DNA from: Thalassotalea sp. 273M-4
GTDB taxonomy: Bacteria > Pseudomonadota > Gammaproteobacteria > Enterobacterales > Alteromonadaceae
NCBI RefSeq assembly: GCF_041410465.1
Contig: NZ_CP166961.1
Coordinates: 1,922,001 to 1,986,000, forward strand
Direction: 5' to 3'
Length of the DNA stretch: 64,000 bases
The translations under genes and the position numbers were made by a program. The notes under the pieces are model-generated. The model was given only the letters and a program-made list of their open reading frames with translations. It was not told the origin of the DNA and made no database searches. Shown here piece after piece: positions 18,163 to 26,868 of the stretch. Each line of letters starts with the position of its first letter. The first letter of the stretch is position 1.

Positions 18163-18730
18163 TCAATTCTGCTCCATCTTAAAAAATACACATAATGCAT
18201 TGATTATTTGATTGTTCGATTGTAGCTAAGGTGTTCTAACAGACATTCAGTCTCACTAAAACCGACAGCAAATGCCTGCTTTAAATAGCAAGGTAAAGTC
18301 AGAGCAATCTCAATGACTCGGCTACACAATAAGTCGGTACAGTGCATTTATTAACGCAGTTATCAATTACTTGCGAAAAGCGATGAGTCGCTAAAAATTA
18401 CACTGTGGCTAAAATATTTAATTTGCTCTTGGTTACATTTTAGTTAATTGATTTATAAAGGGTTAATTTAACCCTAAAAAAAATGACTTTTTCTTTTATT
18501 TTGCTAAAAAACAATGGCTAGATAAGTTTGTTGGCATCCTATCGACCTGCTAGCGCATTCATCGCGCGTAAAACGTCAAAGACCTTGAGAAAGCGATAAA
18601 CAGGGTTGCAGCACAAGCCAAACACATAGATAAAAATGGGAAATCTATTCACCCTAATTCTGTGATCTGATAGCATGGCTAGATATTTTAAACTTCAATG
18701 TTGAAGTATTACCCAAATAGAAATAAAACT
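18163..18730. other. Gene-poor intergenic region, 568 bp
   Basis: The region is AT-rich and carries the promoter of the two-component operon (minus) and of xthA (plus). The only reading frame of note is a 45-codon minus-strand ORF at 18539-18676, described separately. I see no tRNA, clear operator or intrinsic terminator. Confidence 0.6.
18539..18676 (-). CDS. Possible small protein, 45 residues
   Basis: A minus-strand ORF with ATG at 18676 encodes a basic start, a hydrophobic stretch (FPIFIYVFGLCC) and an amphipathic C-terminus (VYRFLKVFDVLRAMNALAGR). The amino-acid use looks protein-like, but there is no visible ribosome site and a frame of this length can occur by chance. Alternative start: GTG at 18652. 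Confidence 0.25.
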   Translation of the reverse strand: MLSDHRIRVNRFPIFIYVFGLCCNPVYRFLKVFDVLRAMNALAGR

Positions 18731-19540
18731 ATGAAAATCATCTCATTTAACATCAATGGCCTACGCGCTAGATTACACCAACTTCAAGCCCTTATTGACA
18801 AGCACCAACCAGACATTATTGGTTTACAAGAAATCAAAGTACACGATGAAGCATTTCCTTTAGAAGCCGTTCAGGCAATGGGTTATCACGTATATTTTCA
18901 TGGCCAAAAAGCGCATTATGGGGTTGCTATTTTATCGAAGAAAGAAGCCGACATTATTGAGAAAGGCTTCCCGAGCGATAATGAAGAGTCGCAAAAACGA
19001 ATGATAATGATCACTACCACCAATGATAAGGGTGAGAAGATTAAAGTATTAAATGGCTACTTCCCACAGGGAGAAAACATTAACCATGAAGTGAAATTTC
19101 CGTATAAACGCAAATTTTATAGCGACTTAATGCACTATTTAGAGCAACATCATCACCCCGATGAAAATATTGTGATCATGGGCGACATTAATATCTCACC
19201 ACTCGACTTAGATATTGGTATCGGTGAAGCGAATCGCAAACGTTGGCTAAAAACAGGCAAATGTAGCTTTCAACCAGAAGAAAGAGAATGGTTAGCAACT
19301 CTTATGAATTGGGGGTTTAAAGACACTTTTCGTCAACTGCACCCTTTAAAAGAGCAACGTTACTCTTGGTTTGATTATCGTTCCCGAGGCTTTGATGATA
19401 ATCGTGGCCTGCGTATCGATGTTATTTTAGCTACCGAGAATTTATCAAAAAAGTGTATTGAATCCGATGTTGATTACGAGCTAAGAGGTATCGAAAAACC
19501 GTCTGATCATGCTCCTATTTGGTCAACATTTGCTGTTTAG
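18731..19540 (+). CDS. xthA: Exodeoxyribonuclease III
   Basis: XthA is the main AP endonuclease and 3'-5' exonuclease of base excision repair. I place the start at ATG 18731, giving 269 residues (E. coli 268) and the standard N-terminus [17 protein letters not shown]. The Mg-binding E34 is in GLQEIKV, and GDINISPLD carries the catalytic D and N. SDHAPIW near the end carries the catalytic His. An upstream in-frame ATG at 18698 would add 11 residues foreign to the family. rlmA begins 11 bp downstream, so the two are probably co-transcribed. Confidence 0.96.
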   Translation: MKIISFNINGLRARLHQLQALIDKHQPDIIGLQEIKVHDEAFPLEAVQAMGYHVYFHGQKAHYGVAILSKKEADIIEKGFPSDNEESQKRMIMITTTNDKGEKIKVLNGYFPQGENINHEVKFPYKRKFYSDLMHYLEQHHHPDENIVIMGDINISPLDLDIGIGEANRKRWLKTGKCSFQPEEREWLATLMNWGFKDTFRQLHPLKEQRYSWFDYRSRGFDDNRGLRIDVILATENLSKKCIESDVDYELRGIEKPSDHAPIWSTFAV

Positions 19541-19551
19541 CGCTTCAGAGA

Positions 19552-20391
19552 ATGAATAAGATGAATAACAGCCTGTATATTTGCCCGCTATGTCAGCATC
19601 CGTTGCTTATGCAAAACAACATTTTTCGCTGTCAAAATAACCATTGTTTTGATGTTGCCAAAGAAGGCTATGTAAACCTTTTGCCCGTTCAGCACAAACA
19701 TTCTAAAGACCCAGGTGATAACAAAGCCATGGTAAATGCTAGGCGAATGTTTTTAGAGCAAGGATTTTATCAACCTCTGCGAGATAAAATTGTTGCTCTG
19801 TGTCAACACTATATTAATGGAAAAAACATACTCGACGCTGGTTGTGGCGAAGGTTATTACACCCATGCACATCAACAAGGTAGACAAAATGTTTATGGCG
19901 TTGATATAGCAAAAAACGCCGTAAAAATAGCGGCAAAAAAATATAAATCTTGTCACTTTAGCGTAGGCTCTATTGCTAGTTTGCCGTTTAAAGATGAGCA
20001 ATTTGATTGGTTGTACTCCATCTATGCGCCGATTAAAATCGAGGAATTTCATCGTCTATTATCTTCTGATGGTTATTTACTTACGGTGACCCCTGGAGCA
20101 GATCATCTATGGGAGCTCAAGCAATTGATCTATCAAAACCCGTTAAAACATCAGGTGACGCCTGTTCAATATTCGGGATTTGATTTGATTATGGAAGAGA
20201 ACTTAGACTATGAAATGACATTTAACGACAGTCAGCAAAGCTTAAATTTATTAGCGATGACGCCGTTTGCGTTTAAAACATCTAAGAACTTGATCGATGA
20301 ATTGTCATCGTGTGGTGAATTTCGTTGTCGGGCGGACTTTAAGATCAGGTTGTATAAGAAATCAGCTCAATCTAGTGTTCACCAAGCCTAA
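19552..20391 (+). CDS. rlmA: 23S rRNA (guanine-N1)-methyltransferase RlmA
   Basis: RlmA methylates N1 of G745 in 23S rRNA. The N-terminal zinc site C11, C14, C27, H31 has the same spacing as E. coli RlmA (5, 8, 21, 25 there). The SAM-binding motif ILDAGCGEGYY follows. ATG 19552 is my choice, with ATG 19561 equally possible. Length 279 is normal. The stop overlaps by 4 bp the stop of the convergent yfbV. Confidence 0.93.
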   Translation: MNKMNNSLYICPLCQHPLLMQNNIFRCQNNHCFDVAKEGYVNLLPVQHKHSKDPGDNKAMVNARRMFLEQGFYQPLRDKIVALCQHYINGKNILDAGCGEGYYTHAHQQGRQNVYGVDIAKNAVKIAAKKYKSCHFSVGSIASLPFKDEQFDWLYSIYAPIKIEEFHRLLSSDGYLLTVTPGADHLWELKQLIYQNPLKHQVTPVQYSGFDLIMEENLDYEMTFNDSQQSLNLLAMTPFAFKTSKNLIDELSSCGEFRCRADFKIRLYKKSAQSSVHQA

Positions 20392-20822
20392 AGATCCTCG
20401 GCTTGGTGGGAATACGAGTAATCGAGTAATTTAGCCAAGTCCATAAAAGTTGGCTTTTGCACCAACGTCAATTTGTTTTGTTGTTGGTGCTGATTGAGTT
20501 TTTCTACCCCTTGACGATACCAAGATGCTAGGGCTAACGGTAAATGCTCTTTAGACTTTTTAGCCATCAGGAACAACGCTTGTACCGGCAATGAGGCAAT
20601 GAAAATACCATACACCAAGGCCTGACTCAGAAAATCTGGACCGAGAAACATTATGGGTAAAATAATCGCCAACAAAGCCAGAGGCGGACAATATTTTAAT
20701 ACAAATCGACTACCAACTACGGCGTTATATTCAGCAAAGTAATTGGCTAATTCCGGTGTATTGGGCCACAACCGGATGTATTTGGCACCATCTTTTAAAA
20801 AACAATATATTTTTCTGTTCAT
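20388..20822 (-). CDS. yfbV: YfbV family protein (UPF0208)
   Basis: E. coli YfbV is an inner-membrane protein required to keep the Ter macrodomain insulated. The 144-residue product has two membrane segments (about 47-65 and 68-85) and the family core LPVQALFLMAKKSKEHLPLALASWY. The start is taken as ATG 20822 because the upstream in-frame alternative is a TTG. In E. coli yfbV adjoins ackA; here it is about 7 kb away and converges on rlmA with overlapping stop codons. Confidence 0.88.
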   Translation of the reverse strand: MNRKIYCFLKDGAKYIRLWPNTPELANYFAEYNAVVGSRFVLKYCPPLALLAIILPIMFLGPDFLSQALVYGIFIASLPVQALFLMAKKSKEHLPLALASWYRQGVEKLNQHQQQNKLTLVQKPTFMDLAKLLDYSYSHQAEDL

Positions 20823-21442
20823 TTTCAAAGCACTTTCTTACTTAACTCTCTATATAAACGAGCATGGCAGGATTATAGACCATCTCATTTATATAAAGAT
20901 AACACACAATGGTGAAATTTATCCCTAAGACATGCGTTTAAACGCGTCTAGTCCCTGCTCATTTTACTTTAGAGAGTGTTTTTTGACTAGAACAAGGCCC
21001 CAACATGTATATAAACACAGTAGTAAAAAGCCGTTAAAGAGCATAATAAACATTATTTTTTGGCGATTACAGAAAAATAAACACATGAAACCAATAAAAC
21101 TCCTATTGTGGATAAAAATATGCCTCACACCAAATGGTTAAAAAAACACCTTTAGTAAATTATCCTTATAAATCAATGCTATTGAAAACTTATAAATCGT
21201 TATGAACAATTTTATCCACACCTTTTGTGGATAGTTAATAAAATTAAGATGATCTAAGAAGTTGGTTCTTATATTGAAAACTATTAAAAATACTTACTTC
21301 AATAAGGTTTATGACTAAATTGTACTTCTTATCCAATTAGTCCGTTATAGCTAAGCAACAGTATCAATCAAAAAACAGCTTTGTTATAGTAACTTAACTC
21401 GTACTTTGGCATCTTTTTAGCCTAAAAAAACAAGGAGTGGTG
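20823..21442. other. Gene-free AT-rich region with DnaA boxes, 620 bp
   Basis: I find no convincing gene here. The 69-codon frame at 20932 lacks a ribosome site and a protein-like pattern. The region carries two perfect DnaA boxes and one near-perfect box (listed separately) and several TTATCC fragments. It also holds the promoter of the ACT-domain gene, whose ribosome site is at 21432-21437. Confidence 0.6.
21107..21234. promoter_or_regulatory. DnaA-box cluster
   Basis: TGTGGATAA at 21107-21115 and TTATCCACA at 21212-21220 are perfect 9-mers, in opposite orientation. TGTGGATAG at 21226-21234 is one mismatch away and forms an inverted pair with the second box (TATCCACA-N5-TGTGGATA). The function could be DnaA titration or regulation. 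Confidence 0.55.
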
Positions 21443-21829
21443 ATGGCCAATCAAACCCTGAGACTGTTAAACGAAACGTTTCATATTCACAGCTTTACCC
21501 CTGAGACGCCAATTCCAGAACAGGTATTTAACGCCAAGATATTTTTTATCAGTAAAACCTATGATGAGCTTTCTGTGGTCGTACCCGATGATTTTAACTT
21601 GCCAAGTATGGAAGTCGAAAAAGACTGGCGAGCGCTTGAAGTTTTAGGCCCTTTAGGCTTTTCTCTAACCGGAATTTTATCTAACATATCCGGGGTTTTA
21701 GCAGAAAATAAGATCAGTATTTTTGCTATCTCAACCTTTGATACCGACTACATTCTGATCAAACAAGATACTGTAAAATCGGCCATTAGTGCCCTAAGAT
21801 CTAATGACTATATGGTCATCGATGATTAA
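21443..21829 (+). CDS. ACT-domain protein
   Basis: The 128-residue protein has an N-terminal beta segment (about 1-55) and a C-terminal ACT domain (about 58-125) with GPLGFSLTGILSNISGVLAENKISIFAIST, an amino-acid-binding fold. Proteins of this layout form small ACT-only families with unassigned ligands. I place the start at ATG 21443, because AAGGAG (21432-21437) is correctly spaced for it and covers the GTG at 21437. It precedes yffB by 32 bp and may be co-transcribed with yffB-dapE. Confidence 0.85.
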   Translation: MANQTLRLLNETFHIHSFTPETPIPEQVFNAKIFFISKTYDELSVVVPDDFNLPSMEVEKDWRALEVLGPLGFSLTGILSNISGVLAENKISIFAISTFDTDYILIKQDTVKSAISALRSNDYMVIDD

Positions 21830-21861
21830 CATAAAGTAAACCATAGAAACAGGACTTTAGA

Positions 21862-22209
21862 ATGACAACTTTATATGGCATCCATAATTGTGACACCGTT
21901 AAAAAAGCACGTAAATGGCTAGAAACTGAAGGCATCGACTACGTTTTTCATGATTTGCGCAAGGATGGCTGTTCCAGACAACTGATCGAACAGTTTTGCA
22001 CAAAGGCCAGTTGGGCTGAGTTAATCAATAAACGCAGTGCGACCTTTCGAAACCTCCCTGAAGAGATTAAACACAGCCTTGATGGCGAGGTTGCAGCCGA
22101 GGCGGTATTACAACAACCAACGTTATTAAAACGACCATTATTGTTAAACAATGAACAACTTCACCTTGGTTTTAAAGCTAACACTTACCAAGAGCTGTTT
22201 AACAAATGA
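21862..22209 (+). CDS. yffB: ArsC/Spx-family protein YffB
   Basis: YffB is a thioredoxin-fold ArsC-family protein whose E. coli homologue is glutathione-dependent but not a proven arsenate reductase. The product is 115 residues with [13 protein letters not shown], where C10 occupies the ArsC active-site position, and KRPLLL near the cis-proline region. The stop overlaps dapE by 4 bp (ATGA), the conserved yffB-dapE coupling. Confidence 0.92.
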   Translation: MTTLYGIHNCDTVKKARKWLETEGIDYVFHDLRKDGCSRQLIEQFCTKASWAELINKRSATFRNLPEEIKHSLDGEVAAEAVLQQPTLLKRPLLLNNEQLHLGFKANTYQELFNK

Positions 22210-23342
22210 GTATTGAGACCCCGGTTATAGAGCTCACTAAAGAGCTTATTGCAAGAAAATCAATCACCCCTCTAGATGAAGGTTGTCAAAACCTGATGGC
22301 TGAGCGCTTGGCTAAATTAGGTTTTAACAATGAATCGATGATTTTTGAAGACACCACCAATTTGTGGTCAAGACGTGGAGCAGAAGCACCGGTATTTTGC
22401 TTTGCCGGCCATACCGATGTGGTGCCACCTGGACCTGACTCAAAATGGCATACCCCACCTTTTGAACCAAGCATTAAAGATGGCTGGTTATATGGTCGAG
22501 GGGCAGCGGATATGAAAGGTTCATTGGCCGCGATGATCATTGCAACAGAGCAATTTGTAAGTCAATATCCTGATCACAAAGGCTCCATTGCGTTCCTAAT
22601 CACCAGTGATGAAGAAGGCCCATTTATTAACGGTACCACTCGCGTCATTGATACATTGGAAGCGCGAAATGAAAAAATTGATTGGTGCATTGTGGGAGAG
22701 CCATCAAGTTCTCATACCGTTGGCGATGTGGTAAAAAATGGGCGTCGAGGCTCAATTACCGGCGATGTGATGGTGCATGGCATACAAGGGCATGTAGCCT
22801 ACCCTGAACAGGTTAAAAACCCAATACATCAAGCGCTACCGGCGTTTGCACAGCTAAGCCAATACCATTGGGATCACGGTAACGACTACTTTCCTCCCAC
22901 CAGTTTTCAGTTATCTAATTTTAACTCCGGCACAGGGGCTACCAATGTTGTACCTGGAGAGCTTCACGCCATTTTTAATCTAAGGTATTCTACCGAAATT
23001 AACGATCAAGTTATTATTGATAAAGTGAATGAAGTATTAGGGGCCTATGACCTTGACTACGATATAAAATGGACCTTTAACGGCAAACCATTTTTAACCG
23101 AACCCGGCAAATTACTTGACTCGGTAATCGAGGCGATAAAAGAAACCAATGGTGTTGACTGTAAACCTTCAACATCAGGTGGTACTTCTGATGGTCGTTT
23201 TATTGCACCAACAGGAGCGCAAGTTGTAGAATTAGGCCCAACCAATGCCACTATCCATAAGGTTAATGAATGCGTTAACTGCGATGATTTAAATAACCTA
23301 GTGCAAATGTACTATAAAGTTTTGGTCAAATTATTAAGCTAA
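22206..23342 (+). CDS. dapE: Succinyl-diaminopimelate desuccinylase
   Basis: DapE hydrolyses N-succinyl-LL-diaminopimelate in lysine and peptidoglycan synthesis. It is a dinuclear zinc M20 enzyme: [11 protein letters not shown] gives the first His-Asp, [10 protein letters not shown] the bridging Asp, SDEEGP the catalytic and metal Glu pair, and the lid domain lies at about 180-295. Length 378 is typical. It overlaps yffB by 4 bp and the M15 peptidase by 1 bp, so three cell-wall or lysine-linked genes are tightly coupled. Confidence 0.97.
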   Translation: MSIETPVIELTKELIARKSITPLDEGCQNLMAERLAKLGFNNESMIFEDTTNLWSRRGAEAPVFCFAGHTDVVPPGPDSKWHTPPFEPSIKDGWLYGRGAADMKGSLAAMIIATEQFVSQYPDHKGSIAFLITSDEEGPFINGTTRVIDTLEARNEKIDWCIVGEPSSSHTVGDVVKNGRRGSITGDVMVHGIQGHVAYPEQVKNPIHQALPAFAQLSQYHWDHGNDYFPPTSFQLSNFNSGTGATNVVPGELHAIFNLRYSTEINDQVIIDKVNEVLGAYDLDYDIKWTFNGKPFLTEPGKLLDSVIEAIKETNGVDCKPSTSGGTSDGRFIAPTGAQVVELGPTNATIHKVNECVNCDDLNNLVQMYYKVLVKLLS

Positions 23343-24025
23343 TGAATCATTCAGTCCCAAATCACCGCTGCTTAACCGGAGAAAGTGAACAACATATTCA
23401 CTTTCTCAATCCAACCTTAGGCATTCATAAGGATATGATAAACGCATGGCAGGCCTTGCAACAAGCAGCCAAGTCCGATGGTTTAGATTTGCAAATTGTC
23501 AGTGGCTTTCGCTCTTTTAAAAAGCAGCAAAGTATTTTTGAAGCGAAATTGAGCGGTCGTTTGCCGGTATTTGATTTAAACCAGCAAGCGGTTGATTTAA
23601 AGGGGTTATCCTTTGAAGATAAAGTAGAGCAAATTTTGTTGTTTTCGGCTTTGCCTGGGGCAAGTCGACACCACTGGGGGACCGACATTGATGTGTTTTC
23701 CCCCTCACTAATAACCAATGAAAAATTACAACTTGAGGGTTGGGAGTATTTACCCGGTGGACATCAATGGCCACTGACCAAATGGCTAGATAGATATATG
23801 ATGGATTTTGGTTTTTTCCGACCTTATGCCAAATATCAAGGCGGTGTGGCAAACGAGCCGTGGCATTTATCGTATCAACCTTTAGCAAATCAGTTCCAAA
23901 CACGGCATAATAGCGATTGTTTAAAAGCTTGCCTGCAAGCATCTGATTTGGCGGATAGAGCAAAACTTATTGACCTTGTCGATACGCTGTACCCCAAATT
24001 TATATCCAACATTACCGAACCATAA
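23342..24025 (+). CDS. M15B-type D-Ala-D-Ala carboxypeptidase-like protein
   Basis: The 227-residue protein belongs to the VanY/LdcB peptidase group. Zinc ligands are visible in SRHHWGTDIDV (His and Asp) and EPWHLSY (His, with the preceding Glu as catalytic base). The substrate-side motif is SGFRSFKKQQSIF. No signal peptide is visible, so it may act in the cytoplasm on recycled muropeptides, which is an inference. ATG shares one base with the dapE stop. Confidence 0.87.
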   Translation: MNHSVPNHRCLTGESEQHIHFLNPTLGIHKDMINAWQALQQAAKSDGLDLQIVSGFRSFKKQQSIFEAKLSGRLPVFDLNQQAVDLKGLSFEDKVEQILLFSALPGASRHHWGTDIDVFSPSLITNEKLQLEGWEYLPGGHQWPLTKWLDRYMMDFGFFRPYAKYQGGVANEPWHLSYQPLANQFQTRHNSDCLKACLQASDLADRAKLIDLVDTLYPKFISNITEP

Positions 24026-24036
24026 AGAGACTATCG

Positions 24037-24219
24037 ATGGACTTTTGGACAATCGTGATCATTTGCGGCTTAGCCCTAGCGGCTATTATAGGCAACTTAT
24101 CTTTGTTAAGGCGCTCTAATACGCCGTTACGCAAGACCCCTTTAAATGAGCTCAAAGAGACATTACCAAGAAATAACAAATTAAGTAAAGACAAAGACTC
24201 AAAAACACCAGAGAAATAA
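24037..24219 (+). CDS. Small membrane protein (DUF2897-like)
   Basis: The 60-residue product has one N-terminal membrane segment (about 4-22) and a basic, polar tail rich in K, N and T. Short proteins of this type (I recall DUF2897) follow dapE or M15 genes in Vibrio and Shewanella. Position, 11 bp after the peptidase, supports a real gene at the end of the dapE operon. Function unknown. Confidence 0.7.
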   Translation: MDFWTIVIICGLALAAIIGNLSLLRRSNTPLRKTPLNELKETLPRNNKLSKDKDSKTPEK

Positions 24220-24235
24220 AGCCATACCTAGAGCA

Positions 24236-24272
24236 CAAAAAAGCCGATATGTTGACACATATCGGCTTTTTA
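24236..24272. terminator. Bidirectional terminator between the dapE operon and bamC
   Basis: AAAAGCCGATATG (24239-24251) pairs perfectly with CATATCGGCTTTT (24258-24270) around TTGACA. A's precede and T's follow, so it can serve both converging transcripts. Confidence 0.92.
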
Positions 24273-24307
24273 AATGCTATCGCACGGTTAAAATCGGCGA
24301 GCCTCAA

Positions 24308-25390
24308 TTACTCTTTAAAAGATAATGCCGGCTCTAAAATATCAAAGTTGTCCAATAATAACTCTTCGCTTAACACGTTATTTTGGTCATCGCTTATCAC
24401 CAACGCGGTTTTGCCATCAAAAGGCTGAAGATGAAATTCATAAGTACCATCTTCCAATTCAACAACCGGTAATTCATCACCAAAAATACTGTCCCAAACG
24501 CCTGTTTCAGGTTTGGTGTAATACACTTGATAAATAAATTTATCTTCATTTAAATCGGTCACTTTAAAGCCATACTTTTCAAAAAAGCTCGGAATATAAT
24601 TCCAATACTGCTCGACAGGGTAATCGATGATCAACGCCGGCTGACCATTTTTTGATTGACCATATTTGACCAACTTCATGTTCGCACGAGCGATTCTGTC
24701 TTCACGATTATTTACCCGATAGATATAGCCAAGCTGAGTCGTAATGTCATTTACCATCGCCATTTCAACTCGAGATTGCTCAATCGGGTCAATGTTGGTG
24801 ACTAGACCTTCGTCGCTTTTTAACACATAGTCAATTAAGTCAACATTTAAACCAATGCTGCGGCCATGTGGTTTAGTCAGTAAACTGTATTTAAAACGCC
24901 AGCTTTCACTTGCTTCAACACTATTCCAAAATAGAGATCCTGATTCATGGTCATGTTTTACCCAATCAGATTCGAAGGTGTTGTTTTGCTCATCCGCTTT
25001 AATGAGAGCAACACCGTGTTCATCAAGGTAATCTGTGATCGCTTGAACCACTAATTGTTTTAAGTCGCGATTATCATCAACTTTGTCAAACCAAATAGTG
25101 GCTGTTTTATCAAACTCATCAACACGGCTACCTGTCGCTGTTGGTAATGCCAATGCCGGTGCTCTGATGTCCACCGCTTGACCAACAGGTTGGTCTTGCT
25201 TGGTCACATCAGGGATATAGAAAGTGTCATTAAAATCGGGTTTATCTAAATTTTCAGGGATAGTCAAAGTGGAACCCTGAGTTAAATCTACGTAGTTAAA
25301 TTCGCCATTTGCCTGTTTGCGGGTTTCATAGCTACTACAAGCCGCTAATGATAAACTCATTAAAGAAAATAAAAAAATACGGCGATCCAT
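24308..25390 (-). CDS. bamC: Outer-membrane assembly lipoprotein BamC
   Basis: BamC is an accessory lipoprotein of the beta-barrel assembly machine at the outer membrane. From ATG 25390, preceded by CAGGAG, the product has a lipoprotein signal with lipobox LAAC, an unstructured N-terminal part and two helix-grip domains. Length 360. An upstream ATG at 25432 is not used, as it would bury the signal peptide. In most gammaproteobacteria bamC follows dapA and precedes purC. Here neither is adjacent: purC is at 45.3-46.4 kb and no dapA is found. Confidence 0.92.
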   Translation of the reverse strand: MDRRIFLFSLMSLSLAACSSYETRKQANGEFNYVDLTQGSTLTIPENLDKPDFNDTFYIPDVTKQDQPVGQAVDIRAPALALPTATGSRVDEFDKTATIWFDKVDDNRDLKQLVVQAITDYLDEHGVALIKADEQNNTFESDWVKHDHESGSLFWNSVEASESWRFKYSLLTKPHGRSIGLNVDLIDYVLKSDEGLVTNIDPIEQSRVEMAMVNDITTQLGYIYRVNNREDRIARANMKLVKYGQSKNGQPALIIDYPVEQYWNYIPSFFEKYGFKVTDLNEDKFIYQVYYTKPETGVWDSIFGDELPVVELEDGTYEFHLQPFDGKTALVISDDQNNVLSEELLLDNFDILEPALSFKE

Positions 25391-25742
25391 TGATACTCCT
25401 GAGGATTTAAGCCTGTACCCGGTGTTTGACACTAGTACATTCAGTTAAGGTTCTTTGCTCTAAACATAAACTTTTCGCATTTATTAATGAGGAAAATTAA
25501 GCATTCACGTTCGGCAAAAAATTATTGTTATTTGGTATAAATCAAACAGATACTTGGATTTGATAACTAAAAAAAAGTTCCGTCAGCCAAAAAATTTTCA
25601 ATATTGATCTGTTTTTATCGCGGTTTATGGTACTTGTAAGCCCCAATAAAAACAAGTTTTACAGGGAAAAGAATCAGAAACTATAATTGTCGTTAATTTG
25701 CTTATACAATAAGCTCTGGTTAAAAAGAATAAGATAAAAAAT
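25391..25742. other. Divergent intergenic region between bamC and gcvR, 352 bp
   Basis: No gene or dapA remnant is recognisable on either strand. The sequence is AT-rich and must contain the divergent promoters. I see no confident operator. Confidence 0.5.
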
Positions 25743-26267
25743 ATGACTCAATTTTTGGTATTTACTGCGGTTGGCACAGACAGAACAGGTATTGTCAGTG
25801 AAATAACCGAACTGGCAAGCGATTTTGGTTGTAATATTGTCGACTCGCGTATGGCCATTCTAGGCAATGAATTTACCCTGATCATGCTATTAAGTGGCAA
25901 ACGTTCGGCCATTAACCAGTTTGAAACTCGGCTGCCTCTTTTAGCGCATTCATTGCAATTGCTTACCATAAGCAAACGCACCAGTGAGCATGAGCCTAAG
26001 TTTGTTACCAAGTATTTAGAAGTTAAAGTAACCAGTAAAGACACTCCGGGTATACTCAAAGACATTACCCGCTTTTTTGCCAAAAGAAATATGGACTTGT
26101 CGTCATTAAAGTCGATAAGTTGCAAAGATGATAGCGCCCAAATCAATCTTTCCATTGATGCCACTACCGACGTTAATACCGAACAATTAAACCAAGACTT
26201 TCAAAACCTTTGTCAACAATTACAAGTGAAAGGTGAAATTTTTATAACAACAAACCCAACTGTTTAA
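25743..26267 (+). CDS. gcvR: Glycine cleavage system regulator GcvR
   Basis: GcvR binds GcvA in E. coli and blocks activation of gcvTHP when glycine is low. The 174-residue product has two ACT domains: one opens with FTAVGTDRTGIVSEITELAS, the second with VKVTSKDTPGILKDITRFFAKR. There is no DNA-binding domain, as expected. bcp starts 9 bp downstream, the conserved gcvR-bcp pair. Confidence 0.93.
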   Translation: MTQFLVFTAVGTDRTGIVSEITELASDFGCNIVDSRMAILGNEFTLIMLLSGKRSAINQFETRLPLLAHSLQLLTISKRTSEHEPKFVTKYLEVKVTSKDTPGILKDITRFFAKRNMDLSSLKSISCKDDSAQINLSIDATTDVNTEQLNQDFQNLCQQLQVKGEIFITTNPTV

Positions 26268-26276
26268 GGGATATTT

Positions 26277-26744
26277 ATGAAAACATTAGTCGCTGGCGAT
26301 AACGCCCCGCTATTTACATTACAAAACCAAGACGATGAAACGGTTTCTCTTGCCGAATTTATTGGTAAGAAAAAAGTACTCGTTTACTTTTACCCTAAAG
26401 CAATGACCCCAGGTTGTACGGTTCAGGCACAAGGCCTTCGTGACAGCAAAACCGAGCTCGATAATGCCAACACGGTCGTCTTTGGGATCAGCCCAGATGA
26501 GCCTAAGCGCTTGCATAAATTTTGCTTGCGCGATGAATTAAACTTTACCTTGTTATCCGATCCAGATCATCACGTTGCCGAGCTATTTGGGGTTTGGGGG
26601 TTAAAGAAATTTATGGGACGAGAATACGATGGTATTCATCGCATCAGTTTTTTAATTGGTCTAGATGGAAAAATTGAACACGTATTCAATAAGTTTAAAA
26701 CCAAAGATCATCACCAAGTGGTGCTTGAGACTTTAAATAGCTAA
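26277..26744 (+). CDS. bcp: Thiol peroxidase Bcp (PrxQ type)
   Basis: Bcp reduces hydrogen and organic peroxides with thioredoxin. The 155-residue protein has peroxidatic C47 in MTPGCTVQ. The resolving cysteine found five residues later in E. coli Bcp is Q52 here. The only other cysteine is C83 in KFCLRDELNF, the position used by the C47/C83 subtype described for Xylella PrxQ. The enzyme is therefore probably an atypical two-Cys PrxQ with a long-range disulfide. Downstream of gcvR and followed by a strong terminator. Confidence 0.94.
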   Translation: MKTLVAGDNAPLFTLQNQDDETVSLAEFIGKKKVLVYFYPKAMTPGCTVQAQGLRDSKTELDNANTVVFGISPDEPKRLHKFCLRDELNFTLLSDPDHHVAELFGVWGLKKFMGREYDGIHRISFLIGLDGKIEHVFNKFKTKDHHQVVLETLNS

Positions 26745-26758
26745 TAAAAAGCACATTA

Positions 26759-26797
26759 AAAAGCCCTAAATTGTGATTCAATTTAGGGCTTTTTTCG
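26759..26797 (+). terminator. Terminator after bcp
   Basis: AAGCCCTAAATTG (26761-26773) pairs perfectly with CAATTTAGGGCTT (26779-26791) around TGATT, followed by T's. Confidence 0.92.
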
Positions 26798-26868
26798 TCG
26801 CTTAAAATGTCTCGATTCTAATGCCTACTGTAGGACTCATTCTAATTAAGCCGGCAACTTGTTGTCTG

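Noticed and set aside
20932..21141. 69-codon plus-strand ORF between yfbV and the ACT gene
   Set aside because: No ribosome site, no recognisable pattern, and it overlaps a DnaA box; more likely chance.
21107..21234. Chromosomal origin oriC
   Set aside because: Only three DnaA boxes and no dnaA, mnmG, mioC or DNA-unwinding 13-mers nearby. A titration or regulatory site is more likely.
25391..25742. dapA remnant between bamC and gcvR
   Set aside because: Neither strand shows a piece of dihydrodipicolinate synthase.
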